Assembly: GCA_934045075.1 (NCBI GenBank)
Contig: OW203726.1
Span: forward strand, 14,606,037 to 14,670,036
Source of the DNA: Yponomeuta sedellus
Lineage: Eukaryota; Arthropoda; Insecta; Lepidoptera; Yponomeutidae
DNA: 64,000 bases
Direction of reading: 5' to 3'
In this document: one piece after another, positions 53,409-61,950 of the stretch
How the letters are laid out: each line of letters opens with the position of its first letter
How positions within the stretch are numbered: position 1 is the stretch's first letter
The notes under the pieces: generated by a model
Database searches by the model: none
Seen by the model: the letters and a program-made list of their open reading frames with translations, nothing else
Told to the model about the DNA's origin: nothing
Translations under genes and position numbers: made by a program

Positions 53409-54210
53409 TGTGGCGAGCACATGTCAACTCTGCGCGCGCACTACAAACTCCAACATTCCTGCATCGCGCAAAGTGTTCCAATGACATACCATAAATATAA
53501 CGTCCGACTAACAGTAGTTGGACCGGCCCTCCCCAGGCATACGATCTGCCTGGCGGGAAATTTCCCTTTATAGTGGAAGAGCACGATCACCCGCTCTTCC
53601 CTATAGTGGTGACCCCTGACAGAACATTGTCAACCTTCCTTCGCTCTCGCAGCACCCCACATACATCAGTCTCAAAGCAAGGCCAGCAATCTTCCCTCTC
53701 ACTTCATCAGTTCCACTACAGTCAACGCACCGACTACTGGGACTGATGGTGATCTTCCTCCAACCCCTCGGCACGGCAGCCACACATCAACAGCACACGT
53801 ACACGTGCCAGTGGTACAGCAGCCTTCACCGGTTCCTACCACATGAGCGGTCTCCATGGTACTGTCGCCGGTGAAGTGACTGTTAGCCGCCGAACACCCT
53901 CAACCGCTAGTCGACTCACTGGCTCAGCGTCTCCTGGCACTTGCTGGCTTTAGAGCACAGACTTCGATTCCTATCAGACCTAGCTATGCGTAGCTACGGT
54001 CTTGAAGGGGAGTGATGTGGCGAGCACATGTCAACTCTGCGCGCGCACTACAAACTCCAACATTCCTGCATCGCGCAATCAAAGTGTTCCAATGACATAC
54101 CATAAATATAACGTCCGACTAACAATAGTTGGACCGGCCGTCCCTACGATCTGCCTGGCGGGAAATTTCCCTTTATAGTGGAGGAGCACGATCACCCGCT
54201 CTTACCTATA
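53409..54210 (+). mobile_element. Miniature LTR element (TRIM-like), CsRn1-type ends
   Basis: Two direct LTRs of about 195 bp, 53409-53605 and 54016-54210, beginning TGTGGCGAGCACATG and ending CTATA. The first is followed by a primer-site-like TGGTGACCCC(T)GAC; the second is preceded by a purine tract AAGGGGAGTG. Only about 410 bp lie between, with no gag or pol. LTR start, LTR end and primer site resemble the CsRn1-like element at 39166-47715. ACGTC occurs on both sides (53404-53408, 54214-54218), though 3 nt off at the right, so the target duplication is uncertain. Confidence 0.7.
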
Positions 54211-54387
54211 GGTACGTCTCTAAATGGCGCTGACTGTATTTTAAAACGTGCTTACGTTTTGTTTTTCCGATAACCTTATTATGGCGAAGTGGCAACCGGA
54301 CGCGTTTGTCGTTTACGGCATTTTCTACTGCATTTGATTTGGGGTGGGGGCGGATTGATTTTTTTTATAAGAAAATCTAGTAAAATA

Positions 54388-54711
54388 ATTATACTATTTT
54401 TATTTTTAATGCACTAACCCGTGCTAAGGACAATTTTTAAAAACCTATTTAGAGGCTAAAAATTCCACCCACGCCGGGATTCGAACCCGCGACCTCTGGC
54501 TATCCGTGCCAGCGCTCTTTCCAACTGAGCTAATGGGCGACTCCATTAGTCGAGTCGCCGTGCCAGCGCTCTTTCCAACTGAGCTAATGGGCGACTCAAT
54601 TAGTCGAGTCGCCCATTAGCTCAGTTGGAAAGAGCGCTGGCACGGAAAGCCAGAGGTCGCGGGTTCGAATCCCGGCATGGGTGGAATTTTTAGCCTCTAA
54701 ATAGGTTTTTA
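54388..54711. mobile_element. Head-to-head SINE dimer (copies E -, F +) inserted as one unit
   Basis: Copy E (54388-54545, minus) and copy F (54596-54711, plus) are fused through a perfect palindrome with arms of about 40 bp (54556-54595 / 54604-54643, approximate). A third, partial head piece lies between. The whole unit is flanked by the 16-bp direct repeat AAAATCTAGTAAAATA (54372-54387, 54712-54727), so it was inserted in one event. The plus head at 54606-54680 has good A and B boxes (TAGCTCAGTTGG, GGTTCGAATCC). Confidence 0.82.
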
Positions 54712-54739
54712 AAAATCTAGTAAAATAAATCAATATGCC

Positions 54740-54942
54740 TGTGGCGAGCACATGTCAACTCTGCGCGCGCACTACAAACTCCAACATTCCTGCATCGCGC
54801 AATCAGTGTTTCAATGACATACCATAAATATAACGTCCGACTAACAATAGTTGGACCGGCCGTCCCCAGACATACGATCTGCCTGGCGGGAAATTTCCCT
54901 TTATAGTGGAAGAGCACGATCACCCGCTCTTCCCTATATGCC
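54740..54942 (+). mobile_element. Solo LTR of the TRIM-like/CsRn1-type family
   Basis: Third copy of the TGTGGCGAGCACATG...CCCTATA repeat seen at 53409 and 54016. TGCC on both sides is a possible 4-bp duplication. No internal sequence. Confidence 0.7.
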
Positions 54943-54967
54943 CACGTTTCTACAAAAGTGAAATCCC

Positions 54968-55436
54968 ACTAAAAACATTCTGTAAGAAATAGCCAAGTCT
55001 CGAAGGTTCCTTACTGCAATTTCTTTATTTTTATACCTAATGTTGTGTGACTTGTCCATGATTAAAAGTCCGTCTCTACTGGAAATATTTTTTTATACGG
55101 CTTTTTCAGGCTTGCCTATACACATTATTGAAATACGCAGCTTTATCAAGCCTACAATTGACTGGTTATTCAATCAACGTTTTTTAAGTGGCAATTTTCC
55201 ATCGTCAATGGGTAGCGGTTCTGGCGACAGATTGGTGCAATGGTGTCTGGAGCACCTGGTTCTGTACCGTTGTGTACCCTTCAACGGCCAAGTCACACAA
55301 CATTAACTATTATAATAAAGAAATCGCAGTAAGGAACTTAAGACTTAGCACAACTTTGTCTAGATTTCATTACTTTTTAGAGATAAACGAGCAGCTCCAT
55401 AGACTCTTTGCTATTTTTTATAGAATGTTTTTGTCG
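54968..55436. mobile_element. MITE with long imperfect inverted ends
   Basis: Outer arms share AAAAACATTCT(G/A)TAA; inner arms contain the perfect 17-bp pair TAATGTTGTGTGACTTG (55038-55054) / CAAGTCACACAACATTA (55288-55304), with GGTTCCTTACTGC(A/G)ATTTC around it. The centre is noncoding. Superfamily unknown. Confidence 0.6.
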
Positions 55437-56160
55437 GTATAATAATTCCATGTCGGGACCTAGGAACAATATTAAACCAGTCCCTTCATAGATAAGGATA
55501 CATGACCTCAGCTGATGATTGTAGTTTCTACCTAAGTCGCCGACCGTATTGTAACAGAGAATAGGACTCGTATGTTAAAGACGATGGCCTCACGAAGGAA
55601 CCTTTTTAAAAATAAAAACCATGTTAGGTGGTATATCCCAAATTTAACTTAAGTATAATAAAGGCGGGCTTACTCATCTATAACATACAATTAACTTATC
55701 ACTAATTATGAGAAATTAAAATTATTTACAAAGTTGCAATCCAACGGAATTTACTATCAAGACTAGCATATTTACAAACTCGCGTCAAATACATTAGGCT
55801 GCTATCACCACAAATGGATAATTCTGTAAGTGATCTACATAATATGTATGTAGGATAATTATAATTAATAATCTATTTTAAAAGGTATGGTACAATACTG
55901 CAATTAAGAAATGCAACAAAATATCAAAAACTTTCTAGCTTTCTAGTTTCTTGTCAACTTTCACCATACAGGTATGCATTAAATAATAGTATTGTTATAA
56001 CTTCATTACAACTTACACATTAAAAATAACATCAAGTTAATAGGTAGAAATACTTACCTAAACTTTTAAATTATAAGTCGCACGATGACGTCTAGTCAAA
56101 GCATCCAAAGAATTTAATGGCTGATAGCAAACATTTCAATACGAGGTTAAATCTTAAGGC
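55437..56160. other. Intergenic, nothing recognised
   Basis: AT-rich; no gene, repeat or signal I can support. Confidence 0.4.
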
Positions 56161-56483
56161 TGCTGTTGCTAACTAGTGCCGCAAATGAAAAACACATAAC
56201 TTGTTTTATAATACGTTTTTATGTAAAAGTGAACATGAGAAATTTTAACAACTATGACAACTATTTGTAGAGTCTGCGGTGTAGAACCTAGAATCAACAA
56301 CCAATCAAATTGCGCCAAAAACAGTCATTTTTTGCAGAAATCGATTAAAGTTTTAGGCTACGTCCTAGACTGTAGGTTTCAAAAATTGTTGTAACAGTTG
56401 TTAAGATTTCTCATGTTCACTTTTAGATAAAAACGTATTATAAAACAAGCTATGATTTTTTTCCATTGGTGGCGCTAGTTATC
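56161..56483. repeat. Inverted-repeat MITE (two arms)
   Basis: Left arm 56161-56270 and right arm 56367-56483 are imperfect inverted copies sharing TTCTCATGTTCACTTTTA and AAAACGTATTATAAAACAAG. A single arm of the same family is at 29666-29790. Confidence 0.65.
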
Positions 56484-57338
56484 AAACCGAAGCGTCTCAA
56501 GTCTGGCAACTTGTACATTTTAAGGATTAAAAAAAAAGAATTTCCATAAATGTGATCAGAGGCTTAGATATGTAATAAAATACTGACATTTGAAATAAAT
56601 GTAGGTTTCATATTAAAAAATAAAAAATGTGTTTTTAATCAATCTAAGCACAAGATTACCTGATTGTCGTAAATGTCCATATTTTTATTGTTCACCAAAG
56701 CCTCACGCTATATATGTAATTATATATTTTTTTACAATCATTAAATATGTTAAGACGTGCTAGGGAGACAAAAGCACAACGTGACAGCAGCCTTAAATTC
56801 TCACAGCCTTTTTCACCACACAATTCGTTTCTATGATCGTAAAATCGCGTTCAAACCTAAAAACGCTATTTGAGAAAAAAATTTATCTATTTTTACGCAA
56901 CTGCTCTTGTGGCGTGTAGTTTGGTGATGTTGTTTCCTCGTTTCTGTGGCGGAGTTTACACGTTCATTCCGGCGTCAGTTCAGTCCGTGATCTTGATCAA
57001 GCTCGGCTTGCTGCTAGACTGATAAAGCATCATAATATTCGAATATCCATTGGTCTGGTCCATCAGTCCACTGAATAGACAATCAGTCTGTCTAACCAGA
57101 CTGATGGAATTGACTGACGCCAGACTGAACGTGTACTCTGCGTCTATGCTGTAATAACATACTGTTCATGCGACACGGCCTCTGTATCGAGCCCTCGGGA
57201 TATATAGGGTCATCTTGCTTTTTGTAGCTAGTAATACCCAAATAGCGTGAATTTTTATCGCGTTGTCGCGCTCGATACAATGGTCGTGCCCCTCGGGCTG
57301 AGACTGGTAGCCTCGTGTGCCTGGTGAAAATGAATGGA
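56484..57338. other. 3' flank of Nopp140
   Basis: Contains the presumed 3' UTR of the minus-strand Nopp140 gene. An inverted pair around 57050-57110 (GGTCCATCAGTC, CCAGACTGATGG) suggests a small hairpin. No other gene. Confidence 0.4.
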
Positions 57339-57494
57339 TTAGTCGTCGAACTTAATGGAGTATACGCCCGTGTCGATGGCGCCACCGCGGTAGGAGCCAC
57401 GCTTCTTCTTAGTCTTTTCGTGCTTGAAGGACTTGCCGCGTGTGTGCTTCAGATCGTTGCTGGCTCGCTCGCCCCACGACCCCCGCGCGCCGCT
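57339..57494 (-). CDS. Nopp140: Nopp140 last exon, 'True' form: SRP40 C-terminal domain
   Basis: Acceptor (minus) CCGTCAG just above 57494. It reads [51 protein letters not shown] and TAA at 57341-57339. This is the most conserved part of Nopp140/SRP40 proteins. Phase 0, joined to 58373. Confidence 0.93.
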   Translation of the reverse strand, partial: SGARGSWGERASNDLKHTRGKSFKHEKTKKKRGSYRGGAIDTGVYSIKFDD

Positions 57495-60400
57495 CTGACG
57501 GACAAATATTCATTCGTAAATATTTAGAGAGAAAATTAACACATCAGCAGAATATTGGACGTGGTAGGGCCCTACGAGGTTGTACTTTTTGCAAAAACAT
57601 TCTATAGACAAAGATATTATTTACTTTAGCGCTATTGAGCTGTAATATGGACCCCCAGTAAGGGAATGTAGTGTGCATTCAACATAACTGACTATGGAGG
57701 TCGGCAATAGAAGAGACAAATAAGGTAAAATAGGTAATGATGCCAAATATGTACCATTTAGTCGAAAGTTATTTTCTTGTTTTGGTTGTCTTCTCCGAAG
57801 CTCTTGCGGTCACCAAAACCGCCCCGGCCTCTGCCGCCGCCGCTGCCGCCCCACGACTGTCTATCCCCGCGGCCCCCGCGGTCGAAGCCCCGCCCGCCGC
57901 GGTCACCACCCCGCCCACCGCGGTCTCCGCCTCGCCCGCCGCGATCGAAGCCCCGCCCGCCACGGTTAAAGCCGCGCCCACCGCGGTCGAACCCTCCCCG
58001 TCCGCCACCCCGCTCGAATCCTCCCCGGCCGCCACCCCTCTCGAAGCCTCCCCGTCCGCGCCCGCCTCTGAACCCGCCCCGGCCCCTATCGTTGAACCCG
58101 AAACCGCCCCTACCCCCGCGACCGCGGTTATTGAAACCACCGAACTTCCCAGACTCCTCAGCCTCTTCCTCGCCGTCACCTTCACCCTCCTGTGAGAGAG
58201 CACTGGTTAAACCCAAGACAACTCTGTGTGTTAGGACAGGTCTGAGTAAATGCCCGAAATTAACTAAAGCCATGACTTCCTTCATTGTAAATTAGTAACA
58301 AATTACCAAAGGTGTTTCCAATTATGCAACACATAGAGTTGTCTTTGGCTTCACAAATTTTTGGGCATTTACCTTTGCTTCAAATGAATTGTCCGTTAGT
58401 CTAGGATCCACTTCTACTTTTTCAGTAACCACACGACGGAATGGGACTGCTTTGTTATTTGTCTTGTTACCACCATTGACATCAGGTGTGGAAGTTTCAT
58501 TTGAACCCTAGAATATTTAATAGATAAAAATTTAATTTAATCTTATACAGAGTATTGATTAGACAGTCAAATGTATTATGTAGGAAAGATGTCCAAATAA
58601 TGAGTTAGTTTACATCAGAGAAGTAGCAGGATAAATATAAATTACCTTCAAAAAGTTGCTGTAAGGGCGTTTCGCAGGAGTGGACTCTCCCTCAGAGGCT
58701 TTCCTCTTCTTTCCTGCTTTGAAGCCATTCTCCATTGGCTGAAAATTTCATGTTACAAATGAAATCTAAGTAAAATTTAGGTTCCTGTAGTTGTTAAATA
58801 GGTACAATGGCAAAATAAAAAAAATAGTTCTAAATGTGGATGAAAAAGAACTCGCCTCATCAGCATCTTCACTGAATGATTTTTTAGCAACTTTCTTAGG
58901 TGGTTCATCTTCCTCGTCATCTGAGGACTCCTGCTCTTTGGCAGGAGCTGCTTGCTTCTGGGATGGTTTTTGTGTTTCCTCTTCATCACTGCTGTCATCA
59001 GATGAGGAGTCTTTTTTGGCTGGAGCTTTAGCTGCAGGCTTGGGTGTAGCTTTTTGCACTGGCTTGCTTGGTTTTTCATCCTCACTGCTATCATCATCTG
59101 AAGATGATTCTTGTTTCTTGGCAGGAGTTGGTTTGGCTGCTGGTTTTGGAGTCTGTTTCTGTGGGGTAGGCTTAGGTTTTTCATCCTCACTGCTATCATC
59201 ATCTGAAGATGATTCTTGTTTCTTAGCAGGAGTTGGTTTGGCTGCTGGTTTTGGAGTCTGTTTCTGTGGAGTAGGCTTGGGTTTCTCATCCTCACTGCTA
59301 TCATCATCTGATGATGATTCTTGTTTCTTGGCAGGAGTTGGTTTGGCTGCTGGTTTTGGAGTCTGTTTCTGTGGGGTTGGCTTAGGTTTTTCATCCTCAC
59401 TGCTGTCATCATCGGATGATGATGCTTGTTTCTTGGCAGGAGTTGCTTTGGCTGCTGGTTTTGGAGTCTGTTTTTGTGGAGTAGGCTTAGGTTTCTCCTC
59501 CTCACTGCTATCATCATCTGAAGATGATTTTTGTTTCTTGGCAGGAGTTGGTTTGGCTGCTGGTTTAGGAGTCTGTTTTTGTGGAGTAGGCTTGGGTTTC
59601 TCATCCTCACTGCTATCATCATCTGATGATGATTCTTGTTTCTTGGCAGGAGTTGGTTTGGCTGCTGGTTTTGGAGTCTGTTTCTGTGGAGTAGGCTTGG
59701 GTTTCTCATCCTCACTGCTATCATCATCTGATGATGATTCTTGTTTCTTGGCAGGAGTTGGTTTGGCTGTTGGCTTTGGAGTCTGTTTCTGTGGAGTAGG
59801 CTTGGGTTTCTCATCCTCACTGCTATCATCATCTGATGATGATTCTTGTTTCTTGGCAGGAGTTGGTTTGGCTGCTGGTTTTGGAGTTTGTTTCTGTGGA
59901 GTTAGTTTGGGTTTATCATCCTCACTGCTATCATCATCTGAGGACTCCTTCTTATGTCCTTTGTTAAGTTGTGGCTTGACTGGTGCCTTCTTGGGCTTAT
60001 TGGTGGCATCATCATCGCTGCTGTCACTGTCATCCGAGGACTCTGCCTTCTTCACAGGTGTAGGCTTTACTGGAGTTGCTTTGACCTAAAATAAGGTACC
60101 ATGTATATTTTGCTAAATGATAAACCATATCAGAACAACCAAAATTCAATGATCAGAGGTAGTGACGAATAATGACATTTTAAAATCATAATTCATTTCA
60201 TAAAACGGTTTTTCATCATGGTTATAGAAAGAAATTAATGTTATGATGGCTGGCCAATAATTTGAACCAAAAATCTACACAGTGGGGATGAGTTAAGAGT
60301 AGAAAAGTAGGAGCAATTTTTTTTTATTCTTATCCAACTTAATTTTATTCCTATAGATTCTATGTCACATCCCACATCCACCACAAGTGAGACCCAAAAT

Positions 60401-60624
60401 ATGTCCATGCGAAGTCGGTTGTTTGGTAAAATTATTTGTGGGGCATTAAATCAGTCTGTAAAAAGTAACTATAATAATATTTACTAACTTGTGCAGCATT
60501 CTTTGCGTCCTCGGAACTATCAGAATCTGAAGATTCTTGTTTTTTCTTGGCAGGCAGTTTACCATTTACTTGTGGTGTAACTTTAGGTGTGGGTTTCTCA
60601 TCTTCATCACTCGAATCATCAGAA
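57339..60624 (-). CDS. Nopp140: Nopp140 (nucleolar and coiled-body phosphoprotein), 3' half, two alternative C-termini
   Basis: Chaperone of box C/D and H/ACA snoRNPs in nucleoli and Cajal bodies. Seen from the 5' side: acidic-Ser repeat exons (60489-60624, 58856-60085), a basic exon (58646-58738), the conserved exon with [18 protein letters not shown] (58373-58507), then either an RGG exon (57758-58189) or the SRP40 C-terminal exon (57339-57494). All junctions are phase 0, so both last exons are frame-compatible. This is the same alternative arrangement as Drosophila Nopp140-True and Nopp140-RGG. The N-terminal LisH exon(s) are not visible: either beyond 61 kb behind transposons, or outside the window. 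Confidence 0.9.
57758..58189 (-). CDS. Nopp140: Nopp140 alternative last exon: RGG/GAR tail
   Basis: Acceptor (minus) CTCTCACAG just above 58189. Acidic start [18 protein letters not shown], then about 20 [13 protein letters not shown] repeats ([29 protein letters not shown]), ending [12 protein letters not shown] and TAA at 57760-57758. GAR repeats are arginine-methylated and bind RNA in nucleolar proteins. It is placed inside the intron before the SRP40 exon. Very GC-rich compared with its surroundings. Confidence 0.9.
   Translation of the reverse strand, partial: EGEGDGEEEAEESGKFGGFNNRGRGGRGGFGFNDRGRGGFRGGRGRGGFERGGGRGGFERGGGRGGFDRGGRGFNRGGRGFDRGGRGGDRGGRGGDRGGRGFDRGGRGDRQSWGGSGGGRGRGGFGDRKSFGEDNQNKKITFD
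58373..58507 (-). CDS. Nopp140: Nopp140 exon: conserved VPFRRV...DNSFEAK segment
   Basis: Acceptor (minus) TATTCTAG above 58507 and donor GTAAAT below 58373. Exactly 45 codons: [13 protein letters not shown], then [20 protein letters not shown] and NSFEAK. This matches the start of the SRP40 homology region; it is common to both isoforms. Confidence 0.92.
58646..58738 (-). CDS. Nopp140: Nopp140 exon: basic NLS-like segment
   Basis: Acceptor (minus) ATTTTCAG above 58738 and donor GTAATT below 58646. 31 codons: [20 protein letters not shown] and [15 protein letters not shown] and AKRP look like nuclear localisation signals. Phase 0 on both sides. Confidence 0.88.
58856..60085 (-). CDS. Nopp140: Nopp140 large exon: acidic-Ser / basic-Pro repeats
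   Basis: Acceptor (minus) TTATTTTAG above 60085; 410 codons, phase 0. It alternates acidic Ser clusters ([14 protein letters not shown]), targets of casein kinase 2 in this family, with Lys/Pro/Ala linkers ([20 protein letters not shown]). Eight near-identical 105-bp units run from about 59100 to 59940, with less regular copies on both sides. The 5' splice site is GAG followed by GCGAGT (GC at 58855-58854), a GC-AG intron. The start [20 protein letters not shown] continues from exon 60489. Confidence 0.9.
59100..59940. repeat. Tandem 105-bp repeat array inside Nopp140 (8 units)
   Basis: Unit starts are close to 59100, 59205, 59310, 59415, 59520, 59625, 59730 and 59835; each encodes 35 residues. 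Units differ by few bases, indicating recent homogenisation. Confidence 0.85.
60086..60488. other. Nopp140 intron
   Basis: AT-rich; no exon or repeat recognised. Confidence 0.5.
60489..60624 (-). CDS. Nopp140: Nopp140 exon: acidic-Ser repeat, first visible exon
   Basis: Acceptor (minus) CATATTCTAG above 60624 and donor GTTAGT below 60489. The first base needs two bases from an upstream exon, then [20 protein letters not shown] and [20 protein letters not shown]. Same repeat style as the large exon. Upstream exons are not seen. Confidence 0.85.
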
Positions 60625-61264
60625 CTAGAATATGAAAATCTTGTTATACCTATGGGGCTACTTAGCATTGAAGTAACCTGATTACATACATACAAAAACA
60701 GAGACCAGAGAGAGCAGAGACCACGAGCCTATAATTAAACATGTCAATCTGACAATTTTGTCACTTTCTGACAAATTTGTGGAGATGTCAAGACACATGT
60801 TGTTTAACACAGTGCTATACACATCATAAAAGTCCCTTCGGCAATCTACGTTCGCGCAGACTAGGAAGAAGTGTAACGAAAGTACCCGAAGCTATAAGTA
60901 CATCCAACATGATCTTTAACCAATACGGTTAATGTGCAAAATTGATTGCTGCAGTAGCACTATCTATTTCGCTCACGCTAATATTGCCAAACTAATAGCC
61001 ACCCACCTGCATCGATGACATTGAATCAACCAATAGCAACAAAGGCGAGCGGCCTGCCATAAAACGAAACTATCTGATTGGTCGATCAACTTGCCGCACA
61101 TCCAAAATTTGTTCATCTGCGCAGGTACATCCCCGAGACTTATTTCTTGTGTAGCACTTGTAAACTACTGACAAGATTGTTTTACTTCAACCGGTCTAAT
61201 GTAAAGCAAACTTATTCTCAAAATAGAGTCACTGTCTACTTGCAATAACAATAATATAGATATG
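60625..61264. other. Upstream flank or intron of Nopp140, CCAAT boxes
   Basis: CCAAT motifs in both orientations (CAACCAATAGC near 61028, GATTGGTCGA near 61076) and a possible donor on the minus strand (ATGCAG then GTGGGT near 61009). It could hold a promoter or noncoding exon of Nopp140, but no LisH coding exon is visible and a short ATG there is out of phase with exon 60489. Confidence 0.35.
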
Positions 61265-61560
61265 GTACTAGCTTGGATTCCGGGTCACTCTGGGATCCAT
61301 GAAAAGAAATTTGTATTTTGCTGTGTGGTGTCGGCCTAGAGAATAGCACCAACCCAAATTCTTTCCACGGGTGTCGTAAAAGGCGAATAAGGACACAAAC
61401 CGGGGGTGGGCAGCAGCGCTCCCTGCAGTACAATTCCACCAAACTGCGATCCCAACCCACATGCCCAGCGTGGGGATTATGGGCATTATGGCACAACCTT
61501 GCGCTGTGGCGCTCATTAGGGGGGGTTATGTCCAGCAGTGGACTAATATAGCCTGAAGAA
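61265..61560 (+). mobile_element. Truncated LINE 3' fragment
   Basis: Starts with an RNase H end-like stretch (LAWIPGHSGIHE) related to LINE element 2 and continues to a typical 3' end TATGTCCAGCAGTGGAC...AGCCTGAAGA. No open frame of useful length; 5'-truncated. Confidence 0.55.
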
Positions 61561-61834
61561 AAAATTAATTTCTAAATTGAATTAGATTGGAACATTAAGT
61601 GGAGAACTAAGAAATAATGAATCATAAATAATGATTAGAGATCGGATAATCAGATGCATATTTGCCTAAAGTTGCCAATAAATGATTAAATAAATAAATG
61701 TAATTTATAGTTGTAAATTTAAATAAGATATGTATGTAATTTATTGTAAAGAGCGAAATAAAACGCTATATTATTTATATTGTATGCCGAGAGGCACACT
61801 GTGTTAATAGACATTCTTTGAACTAATAGATTCA
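61561..61834. other. Spacer with shared 45-bp block
   Basis: AGAGATCGGATAAT...ATGCATATTTGC near 61633 also occurs near 29930. AT-rich; no gene. Confidence 0.4.
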
Positions 61835-61950
61835 TTACACTATTTTTATTTTTAATGCACTAACCCGTGCTAAGGAACAAATTTAAAAACCTATTTAGAG
61901 GCTAAAAATTTCACCCATGCCGGGATTCGAACCCGCAACCTCTGGCTATC
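61835..61950 (-). mobile_element. tRNA-derived SINE, copy G, cut by a LINE
   Basis: Tail plus B-box half of the head. It stops abruptly at CTGGCTATC (61950), where the LINE tail begins. The other half should lie beyond the LINE's 5' end, outside the window. Confidence 0.72.

Noticed and set aside
53601..53783. 60-codon minus-strand frame in the TRIM-like element
   Set aside because: Too short, no motif, and antisense to the element's likely untranslated interior.
54606..54680. Second tRNA candidate (+ strand)
   Set aside because: Better A box than copy A, but it is part of the inverted SINE dimer with a 16-bp target duplication; the loop again lacks U33.
57777..58295. Proline-rich open frames on the + strand
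   Set aside because: They are the antisense of the RGG exon of Nopp140; the minus strand has splice sites, phase and family match.
59100..59940. CRISPR-like regular repeats
   Set aside because: Contiguous 105-bp coding repeats without spacers in a eukaryotic gene.
58791..60089. 432-codon + strand frame rich in Ser/Gly/Leu
   Set aside because: Antisense shadow of the Nopp140 repeat exon; repeats keep both strands open.
61000..61025. First coding exon of Nopp140 (ATG...CAG then GTGGGT on the minus strand)
   Set aside because: Its phase (0) does not fit exon 60489 (needs two carried bases) and it encodes no LisH motif.
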